A stretch of DNA of 64,000 nt from Pseudodonghicola xiamenensis DSM 18339 (GTDB taxonomy: Bacteria > Pseudomonadota > Alphaproteobacteria > Rhodobacterales > Rhodobacteraceae): NCBI RefSeq assembly GCF_000429365.1, contig NZ_AUBS01000002.1, positions 186,001-250,000 of the forward strand, in the 5' to 3' direction. A program made the translations under genes and the position numbers. The notes beneath the pieces were generated by a model. It saw nothing but the letters and a program-made list of their open reading frames with translations. It had not been told where the DNA came from and did no database searches. Below are positions 46,998 to 55,836 of the stretch, in pieces (within the stretch, counting starts at the first letter, position 1; each line of letters opens with the position of its first letter).

Positions 46998-47027
46998 CTT
47001 TGGGCGGCCTCGAATGGCCGCCCAAAG
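46998..47027 (+). terminator. Hairpin after leuD
   Basis: A perfect 12-bp stem CTTTGGGCGGCC / GGCCGCCCAAAG with loop TCGAAT lies 24 bases past the leuD stop. It lacks a long T run but is strong enough to stop transcription or protect the 3' end. Confidence 0.65.
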
Positions 47028-47311
47028 CGCATGTCGCCCCCAGGTAGAATCGTGCGAGAGCGCCACCAGACATGGTGGATCGGCGCCGGAAACACCGGAA
47101 ATTTCTGTCGACATTGATGCAAGAAGGCACCAGTCGACGCGCCGTTTCGTCGCGAATTCAACCTTTTGCCCGCTCGCTGCTTGAGCCGGAGGCGAAATCC
47201 CGGCACAAATATGGCATAAATGAGGCACGCCACCCCGACTGCGGGCGGCATCAAGGTGGAACAAGGGTCCGGCAACGTATCGGGCCAGTCCGGCTTTGAA
47301 GGGATCGAACA
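47028..47311. other. Intergenic region upstream of the membrane protein gene
   Basis: These 284 bases follow the leuD terminator and precede the GTG at 47312. No frame here has credible start, ribosome site and length. Bases 47190-47222 include a short AT-rich stretch that could hold a promoter for the next gene, but no clear -35/-10 pair was found. Confidence 0.4.
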
Positions 47312-48136
47312 GTGTTGGTACGCTTCACAGGCGCGACCCTGCGCGGGTTGCTCGTGGCTTTGGTGGTGGCGCTTCCGTCGCTGCTGCTGCCTGTGCGCGC
47401 GCCCGAGATCGTGACCCTGCTGGCGCTGGTAGCCGGGCTTCTGACCTTCGCGGAATACAACTCCTCCTATCCCAGCATCGTCGAATTCCGCAGCGCACCG
47501 CCACTGAACCGGCTGCGCTTTATCGCGCTGTTCTCCATGATCACCATGCTGACGCTGATCACCAAGCACCAGCAAGACCCCAGCAACCTGACCGCCCTGG
47601 CCAACGGACTTGGTCTGTTTCTGGGCCATTGGGCCGATTTCCCCTATTCGCCGGTTCGCCTCACCGTGCTGATGCTGCCCCCCGAGACCCCGCAGGCGAC
47701 CGTCGAGACGGTGCGCATTGCCGCCAGCCTCGCCTATGTCATTGCATTGCTGGCGATCGCGGCTTTCTTGCTGAGTGTGAAAGTCTTCGGCTGGCCGGTG
47801 GCGAACGGCGCCTTCAACGTCTGGACCAACCTGCCACTGTTCGACCCCACCGCCGGGGGCGATGTGGTGCACCGGCTGCAACGTGACGGCCAGATCAACA
47901 TGGTGCTGGGCATTCTGCTGCCCTTCGCGATCCCCGCGCTGATCAAGTTGGCCTCGGCCCTGATCCAGCCACTGCCGTTTGACGAGCCGCAGACGATGAT
48001 CTGGCTGATCAGCGCCTGGGCCTTCCTGCCCGCCAGCATGATCCTGCGCGGCATCGCCCTGCTGCGAATCGCCGCGCTGATTGCGCAGAAACGGCGCCGC
48101 GCCTATGCGGATGCCGACGCCGCCCAGGTGGCATGA
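47312..48136 (+). CDS. Multi-pass inner membrane protein of unknown function
   Basis: The 274-residue protein has four or more predicted helices: LRGLLVALVVALPSLLLPV, IVTLLALVAGLLTFAEY, IAASLAYVIALLAIAAFLL and MVLGILLPFAIPALIKLAS. A polar loop contains TKHQQDPSNLTALANGLGLFLGHW and FPYSPVRLTVLMLPPETPQ. The GTG start has an AAGGGA site. Its last 4 bases overlap the next gene, which encodes an EEP-fold secreted protein, suggesting joint function. I do not recognise the family. Confidence 0.75.
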   Translation: MLVRFTGATLRGLLVALVVALPSLLLPVRAPEIVTLLALVAGLLTFAEYNSSYPSIVEFRSAPPLNRLRFIALFSMITMLTLITKHQQDPSNLTALANGLGLFLGHWADFPYSPVRLTVLMLPPETPQATVETVRIAASLAYVIALLAIAAFLLSVKVFGWPVANGAFNVWTNLPLFDPTAGGDVVHRLQRDGQINMVLGILLPFAIPALIKLASALIQPLPFDEPQTMIWLISAWAFLPASMILRGIALLRIAALIAQKRRRAYADADAAQVA

Positions 48137-49143
48137 GGGGGCTTGCCGCCCTTCTGATCTGCCTCGGCCTCACCTCACCGCTATGTGCCGACCCGATCCG
48201 GGTGGCGAGCTTCAATACCGAATTGTCCCGCAGGGGGCCGGGCCTGCTGCTGCGCGATCTGACCCGCAAGGGGGATGCCCAGATCGACGCAGTGATCGCG
48301 GTGATCGCCGGCGCACATCCCGACATCCTTGCCCTGCAGGGCATCGACTGGGATCTGGAGGGCCGCACGCTAACCGCCCTCGCCAGCCGTCTGGAACAGG
48401 CGGGCCTGGCCTATCCCCACCGGCTGGCACTCAGACCCAACAGCGGGCTGGACAGCGCGCTCGACCTCGATGGCGACGGCCGGCAGGGCGGGCCGGGCGA
48501 CGCCCAGGGCTGGGGGCGCTTCACCGGCCAGGGCGGCATCGCGGTGCTGTCGCGGTTTCCGATACTGACGCAGGAGGTTCGGGACTTCACTCCGCTGCTC
48601 TGGCGCGATCTGCCGGGGGCGGAGCTACCAACCCATCCCGATGGCGCCCCCTTCCCCTCCGAGGCGGCGCAGGCCGCGCAGCGGCTGTCCTCGACCGCGC
48701 ATTGGGCGGTGCCCATCGCCCTGCCCGATGGCCCACGACTGACGCTTCTGACCTTTCAGGCGACCCCGCCGGTCTTCGACGGGCCGGAAGATCGCAACGG
48801 GCGGCGCAACGCCGATGAAATCCGCCTCTGGCAGCTTTACCTCGACAATGCCCTCGGTCCGGCACCCGAGGGCCATATCGTCATCGCCGGCGGCGCCAAT
48901 CTGGATCCGGAGCGGGGTGCCGGGCGACACCAGGCAATCCGCGATCTGCTGGCTGACCCCCGTCTGCAAGACCCGCTGCCGGGACAGCCGACCGCCGCAT
49001 TCGACGGACCGGGGCCGCTCAGGGTGGATTACCTCCTGCCCTCCTCCGATTGGCGAATTGAGGGCGTCGGGCTTTCCGCCCCCGCGCCCGAGGCCAGCCG
49101 TCACCGGCTGATCTGGCTCGATCTAGTGCCGGACCAGCTCTGA
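48133..49143 (+). CDS. Exported endonuclease/exonuclease/phosphatase-fold protein with altered active site
   Basis: The 336-residue precursor has a signal peptide (LAALLICLGLTSPLCA) and an EEP-fold frame: VASFNTELS, ALQGIDWD, VIAGGANLDP, VDYLLPSSDW and SRHRLIWLDL. At four places active nucleases of this fold carry E in LQE, D in GDxN and D in SDH; here these are G, G and R, while N, the VDY aspartate and H persist. It may be a binding protein or use another mechanism. It overlaps the upstream membrane gene by 4 bases and the convergent gene by 21. Confidence 0.75.
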   Translation: MRGLAALLICLGLTSPLCADPIRVASFNTELSRRGPGLLLRDLTRKGDAQIDAVIAVIAGAHPDILALQGIDWDLEGRTLTALASRLEQAGLAYPHRLALRPNSGLDSALDLDGDGRQGGPGDAQGWGRFTGQGGIAVLSRFPILTQEVRDFTPLLWRDLPGAELPTHPDGAPFPSEAAQAAQRLSSTAHWAVPIALPDGPRLTLLTFQATPPVFDGPEDRNGRRNADEIRLWQLYLDNALGPAPEGHIVIAGGANLDPERGAGRHQAIRDLLADPRLQDPLPGQPTAAFDGPGPLRVDYLLPSSDWRIEGVGLSAPAPEASRHRLIWLDLVPDQL

Positions 49144-49995
49144 GGGGATGGCGCCGGCCAGAGCCTCCTCCAGCGGGGTGTGCTGAAACTCGGGCAACAG
49201 GCGCTCAAAGCGGCTGCCGTCCAGCGCGTGCGGCGTGGACCAGAGATAGCTCATCTCAAGCAACCGCCGCGCCAATGGCCAGAATGGCGAGGCCAACCGC
49301 AAGGGCAGCCTGGACATCGACCGCAGCGTCAGCCGCCGGCCCATCACATGCCCCAATGCACGGCACATCTCTACCCCGCTCAACGCATAGCCGGGAAAGG
49401 GAACCTCGCAAAACTCCGGCAACTCGGCCCGCTTGGCTGCCAGCGCCTCGGCCGCGCGGGCGAAGTCGGGCAGATAGGCCCAAGCATGCGGGATGTCCGG
49501 ATTGCCCGGATAGGTGAAGATGCCTCGATGCAGCGCCGGGATCATCATCCGGTCGAACCAGTTGCCTGAGGCCTCGGTATCCAGGAAATCGCCACCGCGC
49601 AGCAGGACGGTCCGCACCCCGGCATCGCGATAGGCGGCCTCCATCGCGATCCTGAGCCGGCCAAGTTCGTTAGTCGCCGCCCGCGGCGAAGTTTCCGACC
49701 AGGGCGAGGGCGTGGTCGGCCCGAAGACATAGACATTACCCGCCAACACCACCGTCGCGCCGCTTTGCCGTGCCACCGCGATCACCTGATCGGTCAACTC
49801 AGGCAACAACCGCGGCCAGTCCGGATAGGCCGGGTTCCAGCCGTTGACGATCACATCCACGCCCGTCGCGGCCTCGGACAACGTATCGCGCTTGCGGTCG
49901 AAGCGCCGCACCTCCCAGCCGGCCTGGGCGAAGGCCATCGCACAATTGCGGCCGAACCGCCCATGCGCCCCAAGGATCAATGCCACCTGTGCCAT
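49123..49995 (-). CDS. NAD-dependent epimerase/dehydratase-like protein
   Basis: The 290-residue protein begins with LILGAHGRFGRNCAMAFAQAG, a Rossmann nucleotide-binding motif, and continues with VVLAGNVYVFGPTTPSPWSETS, an extended-SDR-like segment with the VYG tyrosine region. RTVLLRGGDFL and a GYALSGVEMCRALG helix follow. The catalytic lysine position YxxxK is not clearly seen, so activity is uncertain. It is divergent from a LysR gene 97 bases away, a classic regulator-target layout. Confidence 0.8.
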   Translation of the reverse strand: MAQVALILGAHGRFGRNCAMAFAQAGWEVRRFDRKRDTLSEAATGVDVIVNGWNPAYPDWPRLLPELTDQVIAVARQSGATVVLAGNVYVFGPTTPSPWSETSPRAATNELGRLRIAMEAAYRDAGVRTVLLRGGDFLDTEASGNWFDRMMIPALHRGIFTYPGNPDIPHAWAYLPDFARAAEALAAKRAELPEFCEVPFPGYALSGVEMCRALGHVMGRRLTLRSMSRLPLRLASPFWPLARRLLEMSYLWSTPHALDGSRFERLLPEFQHTPLEEALAGAIPSELVRH

Positions 49996-50080
49996 CTCGG
50001 CCTCCTGTCTCTGGCTGTTGTCCCTACTCAGATACGCTCCGTTTCATACCATGGATATTGCATGGAATTGACAATCCTGT

Positions 50081-50094
50081 ATTCAAAATTGAAT
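50081..50094. promoter_or_regulatory. Palindromic operator candidate overlapping the LysR start
   Basis: The perfect palindrome ATTCAAAATTGAAT ends on the first base pair of the LysR ATG at 50093. It lies in an AT-rich stretch between the divergent LysR and epimerase-like genes, where LysR proteins typically bind T-N11-A or related dyads. A TTGACA at 50069-50074 is close to it. Autorepression is a reasonable inference. Confidence 0.5.
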
Positions 50095-51004
50095 GGATAT
50101 ATCTCCCCTCCCTCCCGACTGGTCGCTGATCCAGAGCTTTCTGTCCGTGGCCGAGGCCGGATCACTCTCGGCCGCGGCGCGGGCGCTGGGGCGCAGCCAG
50201 CCCAGCCTTGGCCGCGATATCCGCGCGCTGGAGAGCCAACTGGGCGCCACGCTGTTCGACCGCCACGCGCGCGGGCTGCGCCCCAGCGCGACCGGCGCGC
50301 GGCTGCTGCCCCATGCCCGCCGCATGCGCGAGGAGATTGCCGCCATCGCCCTGACGGCCGCGGGCGAGGCGCAACAACTGGCCGGAACGGTTCGGATCAC
50401 CGCCAGCGTCTTTGTCGCCCATTACCTGCTGCCGCCGGTGCTGGCCGAAATCCGCACAGCGGAACCGGCGATCCAGATCGACCTGATGCCCAGCGATGAC
50501 AGTGAAAATCTGCTGTTTCGCGCGGCAGATATCGCCGTGCGCATGTACCGCCCGACCCATCCCGACCTGATTGCGCGGCATGTCGGCGACGTGCCGATGG
50601 GGATATTCGCCGCCCGCAGCTATCTGGAGCGGGCCGGTCGCCCCCAGCGGATCGAGGATCTGAGGGCCCATGCCATTGTCGGCTTCGACCGCAACCCGCT
50701 GATCCTGTCGTCGATGCGCGCTCAGGGCTGGGTTGTGGACCGCGATTTCTTCGCCATCCGTTGCGACAATCAGGCGACCTATTGGGAGCTGGTCCGCGCC
50801 GGTTGCGGCATCGGCTTCACCCAGGCGCAGGTCGGCCGCGCCGATCCGCTGGTCGAAGAAGTGGAGCTGGGCCTCACGCTCCCGGCGCTGCCGATGTGGC
50901 TGACCGCGCCAGAGCTGATGCGGCGCACCCCGCGCATCGCCCGGGTCTGGAGCCTGCTGTTCGACGGGCTGCAGGCACAACTCGGATCACGGCCAGAGGG
51001 CTGA
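50093..51004 (+). CDS. LysR family transcriptional regulator
   Basis: The 303-residue protein has the N-terminal winged helix (SFLSVAEAGSLSAAARALGRSQPSLGRDIRALE, residues about 16-48) and a periplasmic-binding-like effector domain (LAGTVRITASVFVAHYLLPPVLAEI). It belongs to the branch with the LFDRHARGLRPSATG hinge. Its divergent neighbour is the epimerase-like gene, its probable target. leuB follows downstream but is preceded by its own ribosome site after a 107-base gap. Confidence 0.93.
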   Translation: MDISPLPPDWSLIQSFLSVAEAGSLSAAARALGRSQPSLGRDIRALESQLGATLFDRHARGLRPSATGARLLPHARRMREEIAAIALTAAGEAQQLAGTVRITASVFVAHYLLPPVLAEIRTAEPAIQIDLMPSDDSENLLFRAADIAVRMYRPTHPDLIARHVGDVPMGIFAARSYLERAGRPQRIEDLRAHAIVGFDRNPLILSSMRAQGWVVDRDFFAIRCDNQATYWELVRAGCGIGFTQAQVGRADPLVEEVELGLTLPALPMWLTAPELMRRTPRIARVWSLLFDGLQAQLGSRPEG

Positions 51005-51111
51005 AACCCCATTCCCGGTGGACAATCCTCTATTTCGCCCCACCCGGTGTTATTGACCACTCGTTGCTGGCGCGCTAGGCCCTTGCGCAACATCTGTAAA
51101 GGAGTCTGCGC

Positions 51112-52218
51112 ATGTCCAATCCTTCGCTTCTGATCCTGCCCGGCGATGGCATCGGCCCCGAGGTGATGACGGAAGTCACCAAGATCATCGACTGGTACGG
51201 CGCCAAGGGCGGCCTGAAGTTCGACGTCACCATGGATCTGGTCGGTGGCTGCGCCTACGACAAGCATGGCACGCCGCTGACGGACGAGACCATGGCGAAG
51301 GCGCAGGACGTCGACGCCGTCCTGCTGGGCGCCGTGGGCGGCCCGAAATACGACAACCTCGATTTCAGCGTCAAACCCGAACGCGGCCTGCTGCGCCTGC
51401 GCAAGGAAATGGACCTTTACGCCAACCTGCGCCCGGCGCAGTGCTTTGACGCGCTGGCGGACTTCTCCTCGCTCAAGAAAGACGTGGTTGCCGGGCTCGA
51501 TCTGATGATCGTGCGCGAACTGACCGCCGGCGTCTATTTCGGCGAGCCCCGTGGCATTTTCGAAGAAGGCAACGAGCGCGTCGGCATCAACACCCAGCGC
51601 TATACCGAGAGCGAGATCGACCGCGTCGCGCGGTCTGCCTTCGAACTGGCCCGCAAGCGGGACAACAAGGTCACTTCGGTCGAGAAGGCCAACGTGATGG
51701 AATCCGGCATCCTCTGGCGTGAGGTGGTGCAGAAGGTTCGCGACGAAGATTATCCGGATGTCGAACTGAACCACATGTACGCCGACAACTGCGCCATGCA
51801 GTTGGTCCGTGCCCCAAAGCAATTCGACGTGATCGTCACCGATAACCTGTTCGGCGACATCCTGTCCGACTGCGCCGCGATGCTGACCGGTTCGCTCGGC
51901 ATGCTGCCCTCGGCCTCGCTCGGTGCGCCGATGGCCAATGGCCGGCCTAAAGCGCTGTACGAGCCGGTGCATGGCTCTGCCCCCGATATCGCAGGCCAAG
52001 GCAAGGCCAACCCGATCGCCTGTATCCTCAGCTTCGCCATGGCGCTGCGCTACAGCTTCGATCAAGGGGCCGAGGCCACCCGTCTGGAACAGGCGGTCGA
52101 AAAGGTGCTGGCCGACGGTCTGCGCACCGCTGACCTGCTGGGCGAAGAGGGTGTCAAGCCGGTCTCGACCAGCGAAATGGGCGATGCCATCGTGGCAGCC
52201 CTCGACGCCAGCCTCTAA
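51112..52218 (+). CDS. leuB: 3-isopropylmalate dehydrogenase
   Basis: The 368-residue NAD enzyme has [17 protein letters not shown], the substrate arginines in [16 protein letters not shown] and [12 protein letters not shown], and the [27 protein letters not shown] segment, with [19 protein letters not shown] for NAD. It converts 3-isopropylmalate to 4-methyl-2-oxopentanoate in leucine synthesis. It converges closely on the Na/Pi cotransporter gene with 3 bases between stops. Confidence 0.97.
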   Translation: MSNPSLLILPGDGIGPEVMTEVTKIIDWYGAKGGLKFDVTMDLVGGCAYDKHGTPLTDETMAKAQDVDAVLLGAVGGPKYDNLDFSVKPERGLLRLRKEMDLYANLRPAQCFDALADFSSLKKDVVAGLDLMIVRELTAGVYFGEPRGIFEEGNERVGINTQRYTESEIDRVARSAFELARKRDNKVTSVEKANVMESGILWREVVQKVRDEDYPDVELNHMYADNCAMQLVRAPKQFDVIVTDNLFGDILSDCAAMLTGSLGMLPSASLGAPMANGRPKALYEPVHGSAPDIAGQGKANPIACILSFAMALRYSFDQGAEATRLEQAVEKVLADGLRTADLLGEEGVKPVSTSEMGDAIVAALDASL

Positions 52219-52221
52219 GGC

Positions 52222-53817
52222 TCACTCTCCCGGCGGGGTCTCCTGAAGCAGGCCCTGCCGCGCGACACGGTCGTAATGGCCGATGCGCGCGGCGTGATGC
52301 ACGCTGCGCTGCAGCCAGCGCATCGCATCGGTATGCGCGAAAACCTCCGTCAGCGAATAGAGCCCCGCATGCTCGCCCAGCAGCAGGCCGCGGCGGTGCC
52401 GCCCCACCCGATGTGCGATAAGCGCTTCCAATCGCGCTAGCCGGTCGGCCTCCATCTCTGCCGGCGAAGCGGCGGCGGCGCAGCCCAGAAGCGCCCCCAT
52501 CAATACTGCAGGACGACGCAGGCTGCGGTCTTCGAACAGGGTCTGGATATAAGCGGTCTGTCCTGCACGTTCGGTCAGGCGGCGCAGGTGGTCCGCCTCG
52601 TGCAAAAGCGCGGAATAAACCTCCTCCTCCCGGTCCAGCCCCTCGGGCGGACGAATCGCCGCAAGATATTGCTCCAGCCGGTCGAGCGCCGCAGGCAAGG
52701 CCGGAGCCAATGCGGCGATCAACCGATAATCGGGCGTTTCCCGCATTGCCGCGGCCAAGGCCGCGAACAGCCGATCCGCGATGATCTGGGCCCCACCCCG
52801 GGCCACCGTCATCGCCGCCCGCGCATCGCTCAGCAGTGCCCGATCAAGGCCCAGCCGCAGCCGGTCCTCCTCCCGTTCAGGCACCAGCCGCTCGATCAAC
52901 GCGGTGAAGCGCGCGGTCATCGGCAGGAACAGAACGGTCCCCATCAGGTTAAAGCCGGTGTGAAAACACAACAGCGTATTCAACGGCCCGATCGTCGCGG
53001 CCAGGTCGGACAGCCCCGGCGCGAAGATCAGCAGCAGCGGAAAGGTCAGCAGGGTGGTGATCACGTTGAACCCCAGATTGGCGACCGCCGTCTGCCGCAT
53101 CACCCGCGATCCCCCGACCGAGGCCAACAGCGCGGTAAAAGTGGTGCCGATGTTCATCCCTAGCACCAGCGCCGCCCCCTGCTCGACCCCGACGGCACCG
53201 CCCTGCAACAGCACCAGGGCCAGAGCCACCATCGCGCCCGAGCTTTGCAGCACCGCCGTCATCACCAGCCCCGCCAGCGTCAACACCAGCATGGCCAGCG
53301 CCCCGTGCTGGGGCAGCAGATCGGGGCGCAGCAAGCCGCTGACATCGGCCATCCCGGTCTGCATCAGCTCCAGCCCCGACAGCAGCAGGCAAAGGCCGGC
53401 CACCACCTGCCCGGCCCGGGCCACACGGCCCCGACCGATCAGCGCCAGCAGCGCCGCCGGCAATAGTGCCAGCATCGCCATCGCCCCAAGCTGCAGCTTC
53501 ATCCCCAGCAGCGACACCAGCCAGCCGTTGGTGGTGGTGCCGATATTCGCCCCGAAGAGGATCCCCATGGCCTGCGGCAGGCTGATCAGCCCGGCCCCCA
53601 CGAAGCCCACCGTCATCACCGTGGTGGCGCTGGAGGATTGCACCAGCGCTGTCGCTGTCGCCCCGGTGACCACCCCGCGCAGCGGCGTCGTGGTGAACTG
53701 CGCGAGAATCGCCCGCAGATTCGACCCCGCCATGTCCTTCAGCGCCCGGGTCATCGCATCCATGCCCATCAGAAACATGCCGATGCCACCCAGAAGGTAG
53801 AAATAATTCGCCGTCAT
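52222..53817 (-). CDS. Na/Pi cotransporter family protein (YjbB-like)
   Basis: The 531-residue protein has two homologous repeats of membrane helices containing QSSSATTVMTVGFVGAGLIS and QSSGAMVALALVLLQGG, the QSS motifs of sodium/phosphate symporters, with GANIGTTTNGW and GMNIGTTFTALLA, followed by a PhoU-like cytoplasmic helical domain (about 330-531). It exports or imports phosphate. Start placed at MTANYFYLLGG; the long in-frame upstream region crosses the tRNA gene. Confidence 0.92.
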   Translation of the reverse strand: MTANYFYLLGGIGMFLMGMDAMTRALKDMAGSNLRAILAQFTTTPLRGVVTGATATALVQSSSATTVMTVGFVGAGLISLPQAMGILFGANIGTTTNGWLVSLLGMKLQLGAMAMLALLPAALLALIGRGRVARAGQVVAGLCLLLSGLELMQTGMADVSGLLRPDLLPQHGALAMLVLTLAGLVMTAVLQSSGAMVALALVLLQGGAVGVEQGAALVLGMNIGTTFTALLASVGGSRVMRQTAVANLGFNVITTLLTFPLLLIFAPGLSDLAATIGPLNTLLCFHTGFNLMGTVLFLPMTARFTALIERLVPEREEDRLRLGLDRALLSDARAAMTVARGGAQIIADRLFAALAAAMRETPDYRLIAALAPALPAALDRLEQYLAAIRPPEGLDREEEVYSALLHEADHLRRLTERAGQTAYIQTLFEDRSLRRPAVLMGALLGCAAAASPAEMEADRLARLEALIAHRVGRHRRGLLLGEHAGLYSLTEVFAHTDAMRWLQRSVHHAARIGHYDRVARQGLLQETPPGE

Positions 53818-53945
53818 TGCCCGCTCTCCCAGAGGCGCAACACTGCCCCGCCCGCGCGGTTCTGGCAAGCAGAGCAAAAGTCCGGCTTCATTGCATAATG
53901 GCCCTTGCAAATCCCCCAGGGCCCGTATAATCCCGCCCGCACGGT

Positions 53946-54022
53946 CGGAGTGTAGCTCAGCCTGGTAGAGCACTGTCTTCGGGAGGCAGGGGCCGGAGGT
54001 TCGAATCCTCTCACTCCGACCA
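53946..54022 (+). tRNA. tRNA-Pro (anticodon CGG)
   Basis: The 77-base cloverleaf has acceptor CGGAGTG / CACTCCG, a D arm GCTC / GAGC, anticodon stem CTGTC / GGCAG with loop TTCGGGA (anticodon CGG at 34-36), T arm with GGTTCGAATCC, and an encoded ACCA end. C1-G72 and the purine after the anticodon are proline features. It lies 128 bases before the divergent cotransporter start. Only one copy is in the window. Confidence 0.97.
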
Positions 54023-54042
54023 GATTTTCCATGTCGATAGTC

Positions 54043-54076
54043 AGGGCATTTGCCCTTTCGGGTCACGAAATGCCCT
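54043..54076 (+). terminator. Hairpin after tRNA-Pro
   Basis: AGGGCATTT and AAATGCCCT form a 9-bp stem around an internal CCC-TTTC-GGG hairpin, followed by TTTGG. It lies 20 bases past the tRNA 3' end and probably ends its transcript. Confidence 0.65.
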
Positions 54077-54405
54077 TTGGGTGCCGCGGCGCCCTGGCTC
54101 GGTTTGCCCGCCGCTAGAGGGCAAACTCCTTATCTGCACCCGCCGCGCGGGTGCGCCGCTTCATGAAAACACTGCTTCGTGAGAACATAGTGTCTGTGGC
54201 TGCCCCTTAAGGTTGCAGATGAGGCTGCGGCCTGAATGACCTCGGCCCGAACGGCGCGGCCCGGCACCGTTCATACCCACAGCCAAGGCGCGCCTGCCGA
54301 GATCAGGCCACGACACGCCTTGCGGGCGGTACGGCGGCTGGTAACCTGTGACGGAACCCACCCGACGATCGCGGCACTTGTGCCCCGAATTCATGAAAGG
54401 ACAGC
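54077..54405. other. Intergenic region after tRNA-Pro
   Basis: These 329 bases lie between the tRNA terminator and the LysR ATG. No ORF on either strand has gene-like features; the minus-strand frame at 54161-54394 lacks a ribosome site and family similarity. I see no direct repeat of the tRNA end or integrase gene, so no sign of an integration site. Confidence 0.45.
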
Positions 54406-55227
54406 ATGCGAGAGGTCAATCGCCTGCAGGAAATGGAGGTTTTTCTTGCCGTGATGGAAGAGGGCAGCTTTTCCGCCGCCGCCGTGCGGCGGCAGATGAC
54501 CCCATCGGCCGTTTCCAAAATGATGACACGGCTTGAAACCCGGCTGGGCGCGACGCTGCTGCGCCGAACAACGCGACGCGTTCAGGTCACGGATGAAGGA
54601 CAGGCCTTTGCCCGGTCGGCCCGCGGCGTGCTGGCCGCGCTGGACCAGGCCGAACGCGAGGTTGGCGGCGGCCCGGTCGCCGGCCTGGTGAGGATCGCCA
54701 CCAGCTCTGCCTATGCAAATTACATCCTCGCGCCAATGCTGCCCCGCCTCCTGCGCGCCCACCCCGAACTTGATCTGGAATTGATCGTCGGGGATGGGAT
54801 CACCGACATGGCCGGCCAACCCGTCGATCTGGCGATCCGGGCCGGGCCACTGCCGGATTCAACGCTGCAGGCCAGATCGCTGGGTACGACCGAGGTGCTG
54901 ACCGTGCGGGCCCCCGGTGCGGTGGCGGCCCAAGTGGGCTTTGCCTATCCCCGGCGCGATCCGCTCTGGCATGGCGATACCCCTCGGGTGCGCGCCAATG
55001 ATGGCGCCACCGTCACGGCGCTGGCCGCGTCGGGCTGCGGCACCGCGCGCGCCGGCGCCTTCATGCTGCGAGAGGCGCTTGCCTCCGGTACATTGGAAAC
55101 CGTCCCCGGCAGCGCCATCGGACAGGAGCAGTTCCACGTCGTCTATCTTGGCAAGGCCACGACGCTGCCGGCCCGCATAACTGCCGTGGTCGAATTTCTC
55201 ACCCGTAATGGCCGCGTCGACACCTGA
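54406..55227 (+). CDS. LysR family transcriptional regulator
   Basis: The 273-residue protein has the N-terminal helix-turn-helix (EVFLAVMEEGSFSAAAVRRQMTPSAVSKMMTRLE) and an effector-binding domain from about residue 90 (GGPVAGLVRIATSSAYANYILAPMLPRLL). It is of the DsdC/AaeR-like type with the short hinge RRTTRRVQVTDEGQAF. The neighbours downstream are convergent, so no target is obvious from context. A good AAAGGAC site precedes the ATG. Confidence 0.92.
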   Translation: MREVNRLQEMEVFLAVMEEGSFSAAAVRRQMTPSAVSKMMTRLETRLGATLLRRTTRRVQVTDEGQAFARSARGVLAALDQAEREVGGGPVAGLVRIATSSAYANYILAPMLPRLLRAHPELDLELIVGDGITDMAGQPVDLAIRAGPLPDSTLQARSLGTTEVLTVRAPGAVAAQVGFAYPRRDPLWHGDTPRVRANDGATVTALAASGCGTARAGAFMLREALASGTLETVPGSAIGQEQFHVVYLGKATTLPARITAVVEFLTRNGRVDT

Positions 55228-55275
55228 AGCCCCCGCATATCGCCATAACAGCGCCCCCCAAACCGAAGCGTGCAC

Positions 55276-55791
55276 CTAGCTCTGGCCCATCGACAGCTCC
55301 GCCAGTTTCGCCACCGTCCGCAGATTGCGCACGGTTCCCTCCGCCATAACCGGCAGCCTGAGCCGGGATCGCCCCATGCCATCGGGATAGTGGATGAACA
55401 CATCGCACCCCGCCGGCACGATATCCTCCGATGCCCTGCCCCTCGCCCGGTCGATCAGGTCGGGCGGCGCTTCGCTTTCAAGGAAGAGAACGGCAACCTT
55501 ATCCGGGGCAGCCTCAGGAAAGGGATTGCGCGCCAGAAGACTGCGCATCGCCGCGCCGTCCCGCAGGATGACGCTGACAGGCTTGCCGCAATGATCCAGC
55601 AACCCGGCCTCAAGCGCGGCACGGGCGACGGCGGGCGAATTATCGGTTTCAAAGACCACATTGCCGGACTGGACATAGGTTCGCACATTCGAAAACCCGG
55701 CGCTTCTGCAAACCTCCCGCAACTCTGCCATCGGCAGTCTTCCGGTGCCGCCGACGTTGACGGCCCGCAGCAGAGCGATCAGGGACATCAT
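55276..55791 (-). CDS. DUF1697 domain protein
   Basis: The 171-residue protein has the DUF1697 opening IALLRAVNVGGTGRLPMAELRE, then TYVQSGNVVFET and the C-terminal VRNLRTVAKLAEL, all diagnostic. Function is unknown, though the fold is ferredoxin-like. It lies downstream of the RNase T2 gene on the same strand. Two consecutive Met codons are possible starts. Confidence 0.9.
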   Translation of the reverse strand: MMSLIALLRAVNVGGTGRLPMAELREVCRSAGFSNVRTYVQSGNVVFETDNSPAVARAALEAGLLDHCGKPVSVILRDGAAMRSLLARNPFPEAAPDKVAVLFLESEAPPDLIDRARGRASEDIVPAGCDVFIHYPDGMGRSRLRLPVMAEGTVRNLRTVAKLAELSMGQS

Positions 55792-55836
55792 GCCCGCCTC
55801 CTCGACAGAGGATCCCGGGCTTCATCACGAAACCTG

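Noticed and set aside
54161..54394. 77-codon minus-strand frame after tRNA-Pro
   Set aside because: No ribosome site, no family pattern, Arg/Gly-rich shadow-like composition.
54023..54405. Possible integration site at the tRNA-Pro 3' end
   Set aside because: No integrase, no direct repeat of the tRNA end in the window, and downstream genes look native.
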